Part shown: in pieces, positions 46,234 to 56,145 of the stretch
Numbering within the stretch: the stretch's first letter is position 1
How the letters are laid out: each line of letters begins with the position of its first letter
NCBI GenBank assembly: GCA_025359065.1
Contig: JANYHM010000013.1
Coordinates: 96,512 to 160,511, forward strand
Origin: Synechococcales cyanobacterium GL140_1_metabinner_5_sub
Lineage (GTDB): Bacteria; Cyanobacteriota; Cyanobacteriia; Cyanobacteriales; Chamaesiphonaceae
Direction: 5' to 3'
DNA: 64,000 nt
Notes under the pieces: model-generated
Databases searched by the model: none
What the model was told of the DNA's origin: nothing
Seen by the model: only the letters and a program-made list of their open reading frames with translations
Made by a program: the position numbers and the translations under genes

Positions 46234-47427
46234 TCAAGACATCAGGGCTTTTACCGCCGCTTGATATTGAGGGTCTGCATTCTTAGCATCGGGCGATGCA
46301 CTGGCTGCCACTTCCAACTGTGGCTCAATGCCTTTTTTATGAATATCTTGATGACTGGGCGTTTCGTATTTGGCCACTGTCACCGCCATGCCGCTGCCAT
46401 CATTGAGTTCAAAAAGCGATTGAATTAAACCTTTACCAAAAGTTTTTTCGCCCACAATAATGCCCCGCTGATTGTCTTGCAAAGCCCCAGCCAAGATTTC
46501 GCTAGCGCTAGCGGTGCCAGAGTTGACCAACACAGCTAAAGGTAAAGTGGTCAGAGCCTCGTGGGTGGCATTAAAGCTATCAGAAATGCCTTGGCGATTG
46601 ACGGTGTAGACGATCGTGGCATCATTGAGCCACATGCGGGCAATTTCTACTCCCGCTGTCACCAAACCACCAGGGTTATTTCGCAGGTCTAAGATATAAG
46701 CCTTGGCACCTTTTTTGGCCAAGTCTTTAATGGCCGCAGCGGTTTCGGCTGGTGCTTTGGCGCTGAATTGAGCTAGGCGAATGTAGCCGATTGGTTTCTG
46801 CCTATCTTTGCGTAACTCGGCGATTACTGGATGCAGATCAATTTTTTGTCGTTCGAGAATTACTTCTTTTTCTTGAGCCCCAGGTGACTTAATGGTGAGG
46901 CTAATATTGGTGCCTGCGGGGCCGCGCATTTTGGCGGCGGCGGTGTCTAGGTCTAGTTCTTGGGTAGGTGTGGCATCGACTTTGACAATAATATCATGGG
47001 TTTTAATGCCTGCTTTTTCGGCTGGTGAACCAGCGATCGGGGCAATAACTTCAATTTGTTTGCTCTCGGCGGTAACGCCAATTTGCAAACCCACGCCATA
47101 GAGTTCGCCAGCGGTGTTTACTTGCAAGCTGCGGTATTGTTCTGGTCGCAATAGTCGGGTAAATGGTTCATCTAGGCTAGCTAGCATTTTCTCGATCGAA
47201 TTATAGGCCGACTCGGTATCGGGAATGGTTTGTTTGATGGTTTCGTCTCGAACTTTCCACCAGTTTTGATGATTGTAGGTGTCGTCGTAGTAAGCCTGAT
47301 TTACTGTGCGCCAAGCTTGCAGTACCAACTGCTGTTCGGAGCTGAGTGCTAAGGCGGGCTGGATGCCCAGACTAAACCAAAGCTGCAATATTAGCAATAA
47401 GCCACACCAAAACTCTCGCTTGCCCAT
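46234..47427 (-). CDS. ctpA: C-terminal processing peptidase (S41 family)
   Basis: Lumenal or periplasmic serine protease (397 aa) of the family that trims the C-terminus of photosystem II protein D1. An N-terminal signal peptide (FWCGLLLILQLWFSLGIQPALA) is followed by a PDZ domain (about 105-185, GVGLQIGVTA, SPAEKAGIKTHDIIVKV) and the catalytic core. The Ser/Lys dyad is Ser307 in SGTASASEIL and Lys332 in GEKTFGKGL, at the family's usual spacing of 25. CtpA, CtpB and CtpC cannot be separated with certainty by eye. Confidence 0.9.
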   Translation of the reverse strand: MGKREFWCGLLLILQLWFSLGIQPALALSSEQQLVLQAWRTVNQAYYDDTYNHQNWWKVRDETIKQTIPDTESAYNSIEKMLASLDEPFTRLLRPEQYRSLQVNTAGELYGVGLQIGVTAESKQIEVIAPIAGSPAEKAGIKTHDIIVKVDATPTQELDLDTAAAKMRGPAGTNISLTIKSPGAQEKEVILERQKIDLHPVIAELRKDRQKPIGYIRLAQFSAKAPAETAAAIKDLAKKGAKAYILDLRNNPGGLVTAGVEIARMWLNDATIVYTVNRQGISDSFNATHEALTTLPLAVLVNSGTASASEILAGALQDNQRGIIVGEKTFGKGLIQSLFELNDGSGMAVTVAKYETPSHQDIHKKGIEPQLEVAASASPDAKNADPQYQAAVKALMS

Positions 47428-47544
47428 TTACCTACCTGAAAAAAATTTATGCGTATCTCCTATTAATACACATTTTTTTTGACCGGCAGATCTGGCGATC
47501 GGTCAAGAGCTGATCAAGTTGCCAAAAATTCACAAAACCTATGC

Positions 47545-47581
47545 AAAATTTGAATGTCCCCAATTTATTGTTTGGGGACAT
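47545..47581 (-). terminator. Hairpin terminator after the EF-G-like gene
   Basis: On the minus strand ATGTCCCCAA (47581-47572) pairs with TTGGGGACAT (47563-47554), followed by TCAAATTTT. It begins 5 bases after the stop codon. Confidence 0.6.
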
Positions 47582-47585
47582 GGGG

Positions 47586-49604
47586 TTACTTATATCGACT
47601 AGCCAATACTGTATCTAGGATTTTTTCAGGCACCTCTTGGAGATGGTGATGCTGCCAGGTGAAGAAGCCTACGCCTAATGTGAGCGATCGAAGTTCTACA
47701 ATGAAGTTGTGCATTTCTGCTTGAGGTAGATAAGTATCCACATCATCCCAGTCAATCCAGCCTGCTTTGGAGCTGTAGCCCAGAATTTGTCCGCGATGAC
47801 CGCTGATTAATTGCAATACTCGGGCAGTGAATTCTTGGGGGGCTGAGACTTGGACAGCTTCGATCGGCTCCAGTAAAGTGGGGTGACATTGCTGCATTCC
47901 CTCGGTCATCGCTAGACGGGCAGCGGTTTTAAAGGCTTGCTCCGAGCTATCTACCGAGTGATAAGAGCCATTGGTGAGTGTCACTGCCACATCGACTACT
48001 GGGAAGCCCAATGGGCCATGACCTAGGTAATCCCGTACTCCAGTTTCTACTCCAGGAATGTATTGTTTGGGTACTGCACCACCAACGATCGTTTCCTGGA
48101 AACTGAAGCCTTGTCCCCGAGGTAGGGGCTGAATGCTCAGGTAAACATCCCCAAATTGGCCATGGCCACCTGATTGATGTTTGTATCTGCCGTGGATGGA
48201 GTCGATCGATTGACTAATGGTTTCGCAGTAAGAGACTTGGGGTAAGTGGGTCTGCATGGGCAGATTATACTTGCGTCGTAGCCGATCCATGGTGACTTGC
48301 AGATGAATTTCGCCCTGTCCCCACAAAATTACTTCATGGGTATCGCCATGTTGCTCCCAATATAAGGCCGGGTCTTCTTCGCAGATTTTTTGCAGAGCGC
48401 CGCTGAGTTTTACTTCGTCGTTGCGTTTGGCCGGGACGATCGCCATAGCATAGACCGGTGGCAAAGGATCTGCTGTGGGTAAAGCGCGATTCAGAGTTCT
48501 ATTGCTCAGAGTCATGCCGGTAGTGACTTTTTCTAGTTTGCCAATGGCCACAATATCTCCAGCCTGTGCCATATTCAGACTTTGGGTTTGCTGTCCTTGT
48601 AAACGATAGATACCACTAGATCGAAATTCGTTGAGGGTCATGCCTTCTAAAATAGTGCCTTGCCAGACTCGGACCAAAGACATTTTGCCACCTTGGGGCG
48701 TATAAAAAGACTTCAGCACCTGTGCCATTACCCCATCATTGAGTTGCAGTCCTCGGCGTTGGGCAGTGAGATTGGCATCGGGGGCTTCGCGGACTAAGGC
48801 ATCTAACAGAGGTTTAACGCCCCAATCTCGATCAGATGCTCCCACAAATACGGGCACTACCAAGTCGGCTCCCAGTTCCATTTTCAGATCTTGGATAATT
48901 TCAGCTTTGCTGGGTTCGATTTCGTCTAACAGTTCTTCTAGCAAGTGATCATCAAAGTTGGCTAATTCTTCCAGCATGGCCATGCGGGTAATCTTTTCGA
49001 TTTCAGCTAGCTCGATCGGAAAAGTTATTGGTTCAATTTTTTCAGCATGATAGTGGTATGCCTGTTCACTCACCAAATCAATAAATCCTAATAGCTCTGA
49101 GTCGTGAATAATTGGGTATTGGTGGGCAAGGGCAGGACGGCTAGAAACTTGTTTGAAAGCGTAGAGCAGGTCGCCAAATTCGATATTGGATCGCTCCATT
49201 TTGTTAATGAAAATCAGGTGGGGAATTTCCCAGTCGTCTAAAAACTTAAACAGTGGTGCGAGGGTGAGCACTCTTTCGATCGCTGGCTCGCAAACTATAA
49301 CTGCAATATCTACTCCCACTAGGGCATTGTAGGTTTCTTGGCCGAATTTGATCGAGCCGGGGCAGTCGATAAAGTTAAATTGAATGTCGCTGTATGTGGT
49401 GCTGGCAACGCTGATTTCTACAGTCATTTGCCGATCGCGGGCTTCGGGTGTCCCGTCACCGACAGTGTTGCCTTCTAGGACTTTGCCTCTGCGTTTAATT
49501 ACACCAGAGAGGGCGAGAATACTTTCGAGTAACGTGGTCTTTCCGCTGAGATAGGGGCCAACGAGGCCCACGTTACAGATACGGCTGTCGTGTTCGATGT
49601 TCAT
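47586..49604 (-). CDS. Elongation factor G-like GTPase
   Basis: Translational GTPase (672 aa) with the five-domain layout of EF-G. Motifs: G1 GPYLSGKTTLLES (15-27), the DRQMTVEIS region near switch I, G3 FIDCPG, G4 FINKME. The C-terminal domains IV and V include GGHGQFGDVYLSIQPL and ISGHRGQILGYSS. It belongs to the EF-G-like group distinct from the main FusA, whose role (possibly ribosome recycling or stress) is unsettled. Domain IV appears complete. A partial copy of its start region lies at 49953. Confidence 0.88.
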   Translation of the reverse strand: MNIEHDSRICNVGLVGPYLSGKTTLLESILALSGVIKRRGKVLEGNTVGDGTPEARDRQMTVEISVASTTYSDIQFNFIDCPGSIKFGQETYNALVGVDIAVIVCEPAIERVLTLAPLFKFLDDWEIPHLIFINKMERSNIEFGDLLYAFKQVSSRPALAHQYPIIHDSELLGFIDLVSEQAYHYHAEKIEPITFPIELAEIEKITRMAMLEELANFDDHLLEELLDEIEPSKAEIIQDLKMELGADLVVPVFVGASDRDWGVKPLLDALVREAPDANLTAQRRGLQLNDGVMAQVLKSFYTPQGGKMSLVRVWQGTILEGMTLNEFRSSGIYRLQGQQTQSLNMAQAGDIVAIGKLEKVTTGMTLSNRTLNRALPTADPLPPVYAMAIVPAKRNDEVKLSGALQKICEEDPALYWEQHGDTHEVILWGQGEIHLQVTMDRLRRKYNLPMQTHLPQVSYCETISQSIDSIHGRYKHQSGGHGQFGDVYLSIQPLPRGQGFSFQETIVGGAVPKQYIPGVETGVRDYLGHGPLGFPVVDVAVTLTNGSYHSVDSSEQAFKTAARLAMTEGMQQCHPTLLEPIEAVQVSAPQEFTARVLQLISGHRGQILGYSSKAGWIDWDDVDTYLPQAEMHNFIVELRSLTLGVGFFTWQHHHLQEVPEKILDTVLASRYK

Positions 49605-49906
49605 GGCAGAACTCTCAAATATTCAATTGTTTAAAAAATTTGAAGCAGGTTTAAGGAAACCTGCTGACAGCGCTAGATTGCAATGAATTCTCTGCTAGCG
49701 CTGGGAGTAAATAATCGAAGCCTATCTCGGTGATTGCTTATATGTTCTACAGGTTACGCCAGATGAGGTCGATCGATCATCTTTTGCTACAGAACTTAAT
49801 AGATTCACTTGTTATTTATTTGTTTTAGTATGAAGTTATCATTTTACCGCAAGTTCTTGACTGCAAAAATGATCAATCTTATCGATTAATGAACTCTTTG
49901 TATCAG

Positions 49907-49933
49907 AACCAGCAACATTTGATGTTGCTGGTT
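49907..49933. other. Perfect 12-bp hairpin in the gene-free region
   Basis: AACCAGCAACAT (49907-49918), a 3-base loop, then ATGTTGCTGGTT (49922-49933). A moderately T-rich stretch follows on the plus strand and there is no gene beside it, so it may be the terminator of a lost gene or of a small RNA. Confidence 0.5.
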
Positions 49934-49952
49934 TATTATGATTTTTGTATTA

Positions 49953-49984
49953 TTCGATATCCATGGCAGCATTCTCAAATATTC
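49953..49984 (-). repeat. Partial copy of the EF-G-like gene's start region
   Basis: 32 bases match 49593-49624 with about five differences, including CATGGCAG and TCTCAAATATTC. On the minus strand the copy retains a start codon that reads ATG GAT ATC GAA and then stops, against ATG AAC ATC GAA in the live gene. Confidence 0.5.
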
Positions 49985-50287
49985 TAGTTATACAAAGATT
50001 TATATAACTCCTCTTAAATTTTTTGACAGCAATAGATACAATATCTCTTTACTAATACTGGGGTGACTAATCATGGGACTGGTCGATTATGCTCACCGTA
50101 GAAATCAATAAAATTAATTGTTTTGGGTAGTTAAGAGGGTGATTCTGGGGAATTTATTAGCTATCAATATGATCGTAAATTATCGCTTCTCCCAAAATCC
50201 CTGCCAGTAGGGAGCAACAAAACCAATGCCTCCGCCCCCAAGATTGCGATAAAATCGAGAAATAAATAAATTATTTATAAAAAATAA

Positions 50288-51628
50288 ATGACCGACTCCG
50301 CCGCAACTTTAAGTAATCTAGAGCAAGCACAGCGCTGGTTTCGGCGAAATGTGACCGCCAAAATTGCCAATCTCAAACTGGCAATATCCATGCTGCTGAT
50401 CATTGCCTTCTTTAGTATTGCGGGCACTGTCATTGAGCAAGGCCAACCCCCTGCTTATTATCAAACCAATTATCCCGAACATCCTGCCCTGTTTGGCTTT
50501 TTAAGCTGGAAAGTAATTCAGGTGGTGGGTTTAGATCATGTTTATCGCACCTGGTGGTACCTCGGTCTACTGGCTTTTTTTGGGATCAGTCTAGCTACCT
50601 GTACTTTTACGACGCAGTTACCAATGCTGAAATCGGCAAGGCGTTGGCGGTTTTATGATCAACCCCGCTTTTTTCAGAAATTGGCCTTGAGTGCGGCAGT
50701 TGACTCTAATATCTCTCAGCTTCTGCCAGAACTAGCCGCCAAGAAATATAAAGTCTTTCAAGAAGGCGACAAGCTCTACGCTCGCAAAGGATTGATTGGT
50801 AAAATCGGTCCGATCGTCGTTCACCTCGGCATGATTATTGTGCTAATTGGCGGAGTTATTGGTGCTTTGACTGGCTTCTTAGCCCAAGAAATGGTGCCAG
50901 CCGGAGGAACCTTCCAAGTCAAAAATGTAATTGAAGCTGGCCAATGGTCGAAGGGTCAGGTGCCGAAAGATTATTCGATCGAAGTCAAAGATTTTCATAT
51001 CGACTACAGCCCTGCGGGAGATATCGACCAATTCTACTCAGACCTGAAAGTGATTGATGCTCAGGGCAAAGAGCTGAAAACCGAGACCATTTATGTGAAC
51101 AAGCCCTTGGTTTACAAAGGCGTAACTTTTTACCAGACTGACTGGGGCATCTCTGCCGTGCGGGTAAAAATCAACAACAGTCCAATTTTTCAATTACCAA
51201 TGGCACAGTTGGGCACCGAGAAAGCGCGGATTTGGGGCACCTGGATTCCCACTAAGCCCGATTTGAGTGCTGGGGTTTCGGTATTAGCTAAAGATTTGCA
51301 GGGTACTGTACTAATTTACGACACGGCTGGTCAGTTGATTGGTAGTGCTCGGGAAGGTGGGGCGATCGAGGTTAACGGTGTCAATCTCCAAGTCCTCAAA
51401 GTAGTCGGCAGCACCGGTCTTCAGATCAAGGCCGATCCAGGTGTACCGGTGGTTTATCTGGGATTTGGTCTGTTGATGGCTGGGGTGATGATGAGCTATT
51501 TCTCTCACTCGCAGGTGTGGGCAGTCAACAAAGATCAGCAGTTGTTAATTGGCGGTCGCACCAATCGAGCACAGGTAACTTTTGAACGGGAGCTAGTGGA
51601 AATCATCGATCGGTTACAAAGTCCCTGA
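50288..51628 (+). CDS. ccsB: Cytochrome c biogenesis protein CcsB (Ccs1/ResB)
   Basis: Membrane protein (446 aa) of system II cytochrome c maturation, which with CcsA moves and ligates heme to cytochromes f and c6. Hydrophobic segments are [21 protein letters not shown] (about 30-50), [19 protein letters not shown] (about 94-112), [25 protein letters not shown] (about 175-199), and [21 protein letters not shown] near the C-terminus, cited here by position. A large lumenal domain lies between the third and last. His residues in VVHLGM and SHSQVW fit heme contact. Confidence 0.95.
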   Translation: MTDSAATLSNLEQAQRWFRRNVTAKIANLKLAISMLLIIAFFSIAGTVIEQGQPPAYYQTNYPEHPALFGFLSWKVIQVVGLDHVYRTWWYLGLLAFFGISLATCTFTTQLPMLKSARRWRFYDQPRFFQKLALSAAVDSNISQLLPELAAKKYKVFQEGDKLYARKGLIGKIGPIVVHLGMIIVLIGGVIGALTGFLAQEMVPAGGTFQVKNVIEAGQWSKGQVPKDYSIEVKDFHIDYSPAGDIDQFYSDLKVIDAQGKELKTETIYVNKPLVYKGVTFYQTDWGISAVRVKINNSPIFQLPMAQLGTEKARIWGTWIPTKPDLSAGVSVLAKDLQGTVLIYDTAGQLIGSAREGGAIEVNGVNLQVLKVVGSTGLQIKADPGVPVVYLGFGLLMAGVMMSYFSHSQVWAVNKDQQLLIGGRTNRAQVTFERELVEIIDRLQSP

Positions 51629-51638
51629 ATGTAAGGTC

Positions 51639-51671
51639 AAAAAAAGCCTCCTGCTACGAACAGCAGAAGGC
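51639..51671 (-). terminator. Intrinsic terminator of glpX
   Basis: On the minus strand GCCTTCTGCT (51671-51662) and AGCAGGAGGC (51655-51646) pair with one mismatch, followed by seven T. It begins 19 bases after the stop codon and may also serve the convergent ccsB. Confidence 0.8.
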
Positions 51672-51689
51672 CAAAATCAATCAAGTTGA

Positions 51690-52727
51690 TTAACGAACTT
51701 GAACAGACTTAGGCTTACCAGTCATGTGGACAGTATCTACAAAGCGAGCTGTCTTAGATTGGCTAGAGATGACCAAAGACTCAGTTCTGGCTCCCCCCTT
51801 AAAGAAACGTACACCGTTCATCAAGTTACCAGCAGTGATACCGCAACCAGCAAAAATAACATTTTCACCACAGGCCAATTCTTCAGCGGTGTAGATCTTG
51901 TCGGGGTCAGTAATATTCATCGAAAGTAAACGTTCGACGTTCTTTTCTTTGCTTTCGCCGATCAAACCAGTCTTCACAACTGCTGGGTCATAGATAAGCT
52001 GACCTTGAAAGTGAGCATCCATACAGCGCAGAGCCGCTGCAGAAATAACTCCTTCAGGAGCAGCACCGATACCCATCAAAGCGTGGATGTTGGTACCAGA
52101 GAAACCACAGTTAATTGCGGCTCCTACGTCACCGTCACTAATTAAAGCAACCCGTGCGCCAGCTTCCCGAATTTCTTTGATCAAGTCATTGTGGCGTTCG
52201 CGCTTCATGACGACTACAACTAGCTCATCAATACCGCGATCGAGGCATTCTGACAAAATCTTCAGGTTTTCGGTAGCAGACTTGCTGATATCTACCTTGC
52301 CTTTAGCTGCTGGAGGTGCAGCTAGTTTCTTCATATAAAAGTCAGGAGCTGCAAACAGGCCACCCTTCTCAGAAATAGCCAATACCGCCATCGAGCCAGG
52401 TTGACCATAAGCACAAAGGTTAGTACCTTCGCAAGGGTCTACTGCGATGTCGATTTCGATTAACTCATCTGGGTTACAGAGATCTTTGCCGTTTGGTTGA
52501 GAGCAAATACCCACTTCTTCACCGATGTACAGCATTGGTGCGTCATCACGTTCACCTTCACCAATTACGATGCGTCCACGCATATAAATCTTGTTCATCC
52601 GTTCGCGCATAGCTTCAACTGCTACGCGATCGGCTTCGTTCTTGTCCCCTTTACCCATCAAACGAGCAGAAGCGATCGCCGCTTGTTCTACAACTTCAAT
52701 AATTTCTAGACCTAAAGAATTTTCCAT
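51690..52727 (-). CDS. glpX: Class II fructose-1,6-/sedoheptulose-1,7-bisphosphatase
   Basis: Calvin-cycle phosphatase (345 aa) of the GlpX family. In cyanobacteria it hydrolyses both fructose and sedoheptulose bisphosphates. Metal-site motifs are present: [35 protein letters not shown] and [12 protein letters not shown]. Length is typical. A ribosome site GGGAGA lies about 15 bases before the ATG. Confidence 0.97.
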   Translation of the reverse strand: MENSLGLEIIEVVEQAAIASARLMGKGDKNEADRVAVEAMRERMNKIYMRGRIVIGEGERDDAPMLYIGEEVGICSQPNGKDLCNPDELIEIDIAVDPCEGTNLCAYGQPGSMAVLAISEKGGLFAAPDFYMKKLAAPPAAKGKVDISKSATENLKILSECLDRGIDELVVVVMKRERHNDLIKEIREAGARVALISDGDVGAAINCGFSGTNIHALMGIGAAPEGVISAAALRCMDAHFQGQLIYDPAVVKTGLIGESKEKNVERLLSMNITDPDKIYTAEELACGENVIFAGCGITAGNLMNGVRFFKGGARTESLVISSQSKTARFVDTVHMTGKPKSVQVR

Positions 52728-52826
52728 TTTATATATAATCTCCCGGGACTTTTTTTAACACATACGGCGATCCCAGTCTATCAGAGGGCGGCTTCTCAAG
52801 GAAACTTCATTTTTACCTGCTAAAGA

Positions 52827-53678
52827 TTAACATTGACTATCTAAGCAGTAAGCGCAAATTTCAGAGTGCCACTGGCCGCTGCTGGCGACCAGGCAGCCCC
52901 ATTGACTCACATCATCCTTGTTGTACAGCAAGGCTTGACCCTGAGAGTTACTAAAAATCCCGCCAGCTTCCGTCAAAATCAACTCCGGCGCAGCTAAGTC
53001 CCAATCTTTGGGAGCCGAAGAAACAGAAACAGATATGTAGATGTCGGCATGATGTTCGACAATGGCAGCTACTTTGCCACCTACACTGCCTACTTGAATT
53101 TGATGGGGGCTGGGCAAAGCCATCAAGATTTTTTCTAGAGCCGCACTGCGGTGGCTGCGGCTGGCAATAATAATTGCGTCATTTATCGCAGTCGATCGAT
53201 CAACATTGAGCCTTACTTGCTCACCAGCTCTATTCACCCGATAAGCACCCTGTCCTTTGACCGCGTGATAAACCAATTCTGCTTCGGGTAATGCCACCAC
53301 TGTTAATACCGGGCGCTGCTGATACACCAAGGCAATATGCACCGCATACTCACCAGTTTTGTTCACAAATTCTTTGGTGCCATCGATCGGATCAATAATC
53401 CATACCCAATCTTGAGGGCAGGCTTTCTGTTCTTTCTGATAGGTTTCTTCGGTCAGATAGCCACAGCTATCACCAAAAATTTCCTTGAGCCTGTTAGATA
53501 TGTGCCGATCGGCTGCCAAGTCTGCCTCGGTTTGCGGTTCTCCACACTTATCTACTACTTGTAAGTGCGGACGACGATAAAAATCACGTAATAAATCGAT
53601 TGTTTCCCAGGTGATTTTGATCACATTTGGCAAAATATCGTTAGCCAGAGAGAGTTGTGGCAGCGGCGAAAAATTCAA
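52827..53678 (-). CDS. cysQ: 3'(2'),5'-bisphosphate nucleotidase (CysQ-like)
   Basis: Mg-dependent, Li-sensitive phosphatase of the inositol monophosphatase family (283 aa). Metal-binding residues are in YLTEETYQ and WIIDPIDGTKEFVNKTGEYAVHIAL (cited in part as DPIDGTKEF), and the C-terminal motif is KDWDLAAPELILTEAGG. The KEF after DGT favours the CysQ branch, which removes phosphate from 3'-phosphoadenosine phosphate in sulfate assimilation, over true inositol phosphatases. Confidence 0.88.
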   Translation of the reverse strand: MNFSPLPQLSLANDILPNVIKITWETIDLLRDFYRRPHLQVVDKCGEPQTEADLAADRHISNRLKEIFGDSCGYLTEETYQKEQKACPQDWVWIIDPIDGTKEFVNKTGEYAVHIALVYQQRPVLTVVALPEAELVYHAVKGQGAYRVNRAGEQVRLNVDRSTAINDAIIIASRSHRSAALEKILMALPSPHQIQVGSVGGKVAAIVEHHADIYISVSVSSAPKDWDLAAPELILTEAGGIFSNSQGQALLYNKDDVSQWGCLVASSGQWHSEICAYCLDSQC

Positions 53679-53745
53679 GTATTTTTTCCTAGAAAGTATC
53701 GATTAATTCCCACACTATCACCCAAACGGTGTTAGTATAAGCACA

Positions 53746-53760
53746 TGACCCCAAGGGTCA
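53746..53760. promoter_or_regulatory. Palindrome in the lipoprotein promoter region
   Basis: TGACCC-CAA-GGGTCA is a perfect inverted repeat 30 bases before the ATG at 53791, just after a TATAA-like -10 element (53736). It could be an operator or a hairpin at the 5' end of the mRNA. Confidence 0.4.
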
Positions 53761-53790
53761 GACAAACTATCCTAGTGTGAGGAAAATAAA

Positions 53791-54078
53791 ATGAATTTGA
53801 ATTGGAAATCTTTGTTGGTAGTTGCCACCCTTTCCTTGGGTGCTGGTTTAGGCGCTTGTGAATCTGCTCCTCCTGCTACTAATGCACCTGCGGCTGCCCC
53901 CGGCGCTGAGACTAAGCCCGCTGATCCTGCTGCACCAGCTCCTGCTGATGCAATGAAGAAGGATGAGAAGCCTGCTGACGCAATGAAGAAGGACGACAAG
54001 AAGCCTGATGCAATGAAGAAAGACGACAAGAAGACTGAAGAAAAGCCTGCTGATGCTCCTAAAACAGAAGCTAAGTAA
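53791..54078 (+). CDS. Small lipoprotein with Lys/Asp/Pro/Ala repeats
   Basis: The protein (95 aa) has a lipoprotein signal peptide (WKSLLVVATLSLGAGLGAC) with lipobox LGAC, so Cys23 should be lipid-anchored. The rest is low complexity: a Pro/Ala linker, then DAMKKDEKPA, DAMKKDDKKP and DAMKKDDKKT in tandem. The whole chain is probably disordered. A strong ribosome site (GAGGAAAA) precedes the ATG. Function unknown; abundant small envelope proteins look like this. Confidence 0.75.
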   Translation: MNLNWKSLLVVATLSLGAGLGACESAPPATNAPAAAPGAETKPADPAAPAPADAMKKDEKPADAMKKDDKKPDAMKKDDKKTEEKPADAPKTEAK

Positions 54079-54112
54079 GACTATCCGAAACCTTTGGTCT
54101 AAACCTGCATAG

Positions 54113-54151
54113 AATAATGCCACTAAGCCTAGCCGCTTTGGTGGCATTATT
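54113..54151 (+). terminator. Hairpin after the lipoprotein gene
   Basis: AATAATGCCAC (54113-54123) pairs with GTGGCATTATT (54141-54151) in an 11-bp stem. The T-run is weak, so this may be a partial terminator before ycf66. Confidence 0.5.
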
Positions 54152-54183
54152 GTTGAAGCGATTGTTTCGGACGTTTACTTGTG

Positions 54184-54600
54184 ATGCTGGCTTATATTCT
54201 TTCAGTACTAGTCGGTACGGGCAGCTTGACTCTGTATCTTGCCGCTTTTTTGTTTCCCGAGATTCATCGCCCCAAAGATATTTTTTGGAGTGGGCTGGGG
54301 TTATTTTATGCCTTGGTATTGTGGGTCAATGGGAGGAGTCTTGGGGGTGGATTACTTTTGGGTCAAGCATTAAGCGTTGTTTTATTGGGTTGGTTCACTT
54401 GGGAAACCCTCAGCCTCCGCCGTGCAATAATTCCAGAAAATCAGCGAACACCAGTACCCCCAATACCCAATTTTGATTTGTCGGCTGGGCGAAAAGCAGC
54501 CGCATTGCAGTTAGAGTCAGATAGTATTATTGATGATTTATCGGCGGCATTTGCTGACCCAGTAATAGATCCGATCGACATTGATACTGAAGAACTTTGA
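54184..54600 (+). CDS. ycf66: Ycf66 family protein
   Basis: Membrane protein (138 aa from ATG 54184; a GTG at 54181 is also possible) of the Ycf66 family, found in cyanobacteria and some plastids. Three hydrophobic segments are seen (ILSVLVGTGSLTLYLAAFLF, FWSGLGLFYALVLWVNG, LGGGLLLGQALSVVLLGWF), followed by ETLSLRR and an acidic soluble tail. The molecular function is unknown. Confidence 0.88.
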   Translation: MLAYILSVLVGTGSLTLYLAAFLFPEIHRPKDIFWSGLGLFYALVLWVNGRSLGGGLLLGQALSVVLLGWFTWETLSLRRAIIPENQRTPVPPIPNFDLSAGRKAAALQLESDSIIDDLSAAFADPVIDPIDIDTEEL

Positions 54601-54668
54601 ATCTCGATTCAGCAGGAATTTCCCCCTGAACCCCATACCCCATCAACGCCTAGCTTGGAGCAGTTGGA

Positions 54669-55604
54669 ATGAGTTTTTATATTAGTGATGAGCAGGTCGA
54701 TCGATTAGGTGCCGAAATTCTTGCCAATACCCAGCAGGCTTTTCCGGGTGTATCTAGTGAACAAATCGCTTTAACTTGGCTGGTTTACGATGCCAACGCC
54801 CCGATTCATACCGGTGGGGCGATCGCTGCCCTAGATTTTTGGCGTTATCAACCTCGGGGTTTTGGCCACCATGATCAGCGCCGCATTTATCCTGCCAGCA
54901 TTGTCAAACTATTTTATCTGGTGGCTGCTCAAGAATGGTTGGACAAAGGTATGGCCAATCCCTCAGCAGAACTAGATCGGGCGCTGCAAGATATGGTGGT
55001 AGATTCAAGCAACGATGCTACTAGTTTGGTAGTGGATGTGCTCAGTGGCACTAATAGTGGACCAGCGCTACCGACTGAACCATTTAAAACTTGGCAGCAT
55101 CAGCGAAATATTGTGAATCGTTACTATCAATCTTTGGGTTGGCCAGAGCTAGCAGAAATTAACGTCAACCAAAAACCCTGGAGTGATGGCCCCTACGGAC
55201 GAGAGCGGGAGTTTGTGGGTACTTTATATAACAACCGTAATATGTTAACTACAGATGCTACTGCTCGGCTATTGCATAGCATTGTGGGCGGGGTGGCCGT
55301 GAGTGGAGATCGATCGCACTCCATGCTGGATTTAATGCAGCGAGATTTAAAGCTGGCGCAACCTGCTCCTGGCGAAGAAAATCAGGTAGAAGGCTTTCTG
55401 GCGGCTGGCTTGCCTTTAAATAGTCAGGCTTATTCTAAGGCGGGCTGGACTTCTCAGGTGCGTCACGATGCTTGTTATGCTGTGATGCCCGATCGGCCAG
55501 CAAGTTTATTGGTGGTGTTTACCGAAGGTCATGCTCAAGAGCGACAGTTGTTGCCATTTATTGGTCAGCAGTGGGCTTTGGCTCTCAGTAAGCTTTCTGG
55601 TTAA
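54669..55604 (+). CDS. Class A beta-lactamase-like serine hydrolase
   Basis: Penicillin-binding-protein-like hydrolase (311 aa). The active-site S-x-x-K is in YPASIVKLFYLV, the second motif is SSN (VVDSSNDATSLVVD), and KAG (YSKAGWTSQVRHDACY) stands in for KTG. There is no signal peptide, so it is probably cytoplasmic or the true substrate is not the cell wall. It may be an esterase or peptidase rather than an antibiotic-resistance enzyme. Confidence 0.82.
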   Translation: MSFYISDEQVDRLGAEILANTQQAFPGVSSEQIALTWLVYDANAPIHTGGAIAALDFWRYQPRGFGHHDQRRIYPASIVKLFYLVAAQEWLDKGMANPSAELDRALQDMVVDSSNDATSLVVDVLSGTNSGPALPTEPFKTWQHQRNIVNRYYQSLGWPELAEINVNQKPWSDGPYGREREFVGTLYNNRNMLTTDATARLLHSIVGGVAVSGDRSHSMLDLMQRDLKLAQPAPGEENQVEGFLAAGLPLNSQAYSKAGWTSQVRHDACYAVMPDRPASLLVVFTEGHAQERQLLPFIGQQWALALSKLSG

Positions 55605-56145
55605 TTTTAGACTTGTTTGGTGCTCATTTGGGGAAGCTGTTTGGCAACTTGATCGACCGGAAACACTATCCGGATTTTGGTAAGAAATACTCTTTGTGAA
55701 CTATTTTTAAGTGTGATCCCCAGTCGATCACTCTTGACAAATAAAGTGTTAATCTAAGGTTAAGTTCCAGAATAAAAGTTGAGGTTAGAGCCTTCAGTCA
55801 CTATCTCTGTTCTAGGTAAATCTCTAAAAAGCAATCATCGTTTGGCTCCGCCAAATTACCGGATCGAATAAAGCTTTTTATCTAGACTATTCCAGCGCAG
55901 CGCCTAGCTGTCACCGCTTTTTATCTATTTCAATACGTTCTGGTCAGATCATATCTGCCTATAGCAATTTACTGCTGCTACTTTTGGTTTCTAGAATTAT
56001 TCAAGTTGTTGATCAGCAGATTTTTGCGATTGCTCTTTACTATATTTAGACGCTGATTTCTGTAGCTATTGTTGCTATAGATTAGGATGCTTTGACTGGT
56101 TCATGTTCCAAAGACAATTTATCCAGATTAGTGGGAGATTTGCAC
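55605..56145 (+). promoter_or_regulatory. Long leader region of the lrtA/hpf gene
   Basis: 541 bases without a gene. A -35-like TTGACA lies at 55734-55739, with a weak -10 after it, which would give a leader of about 380 bases. Long leaders that control mRNA life in the light and dark are known for lrtA in Synechococcus. No classical riboswitch motif is recognised by eye. Confidence 0.4.

Larger units (their letters stand above)
49605..50287. other. Gene-free 683-base region between the EF-G-like gene and ccsB
   Basis: No credible reading frame. It holds a partial repeat of the EF-G-like gene's start region (49953-49984), a perfect 12-bp hairpin (49907-49933, AACCAGCAACAT with ATGTTGCTGGTT), and A+T-rich stretches that should contain the divergent promoters. 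The pattern suggests the remains of a lost gene. Confidence 0.5.

Noticed and set aside
53937..54050. Tandem GATGCAATGAAGAAGGA-like repeats as a possible CRISPR or mobile repeat
   Set aside because: They are in frame inside the lipoprotein gene and encode DAMKKD repeats, so they are protein-level low complexity.
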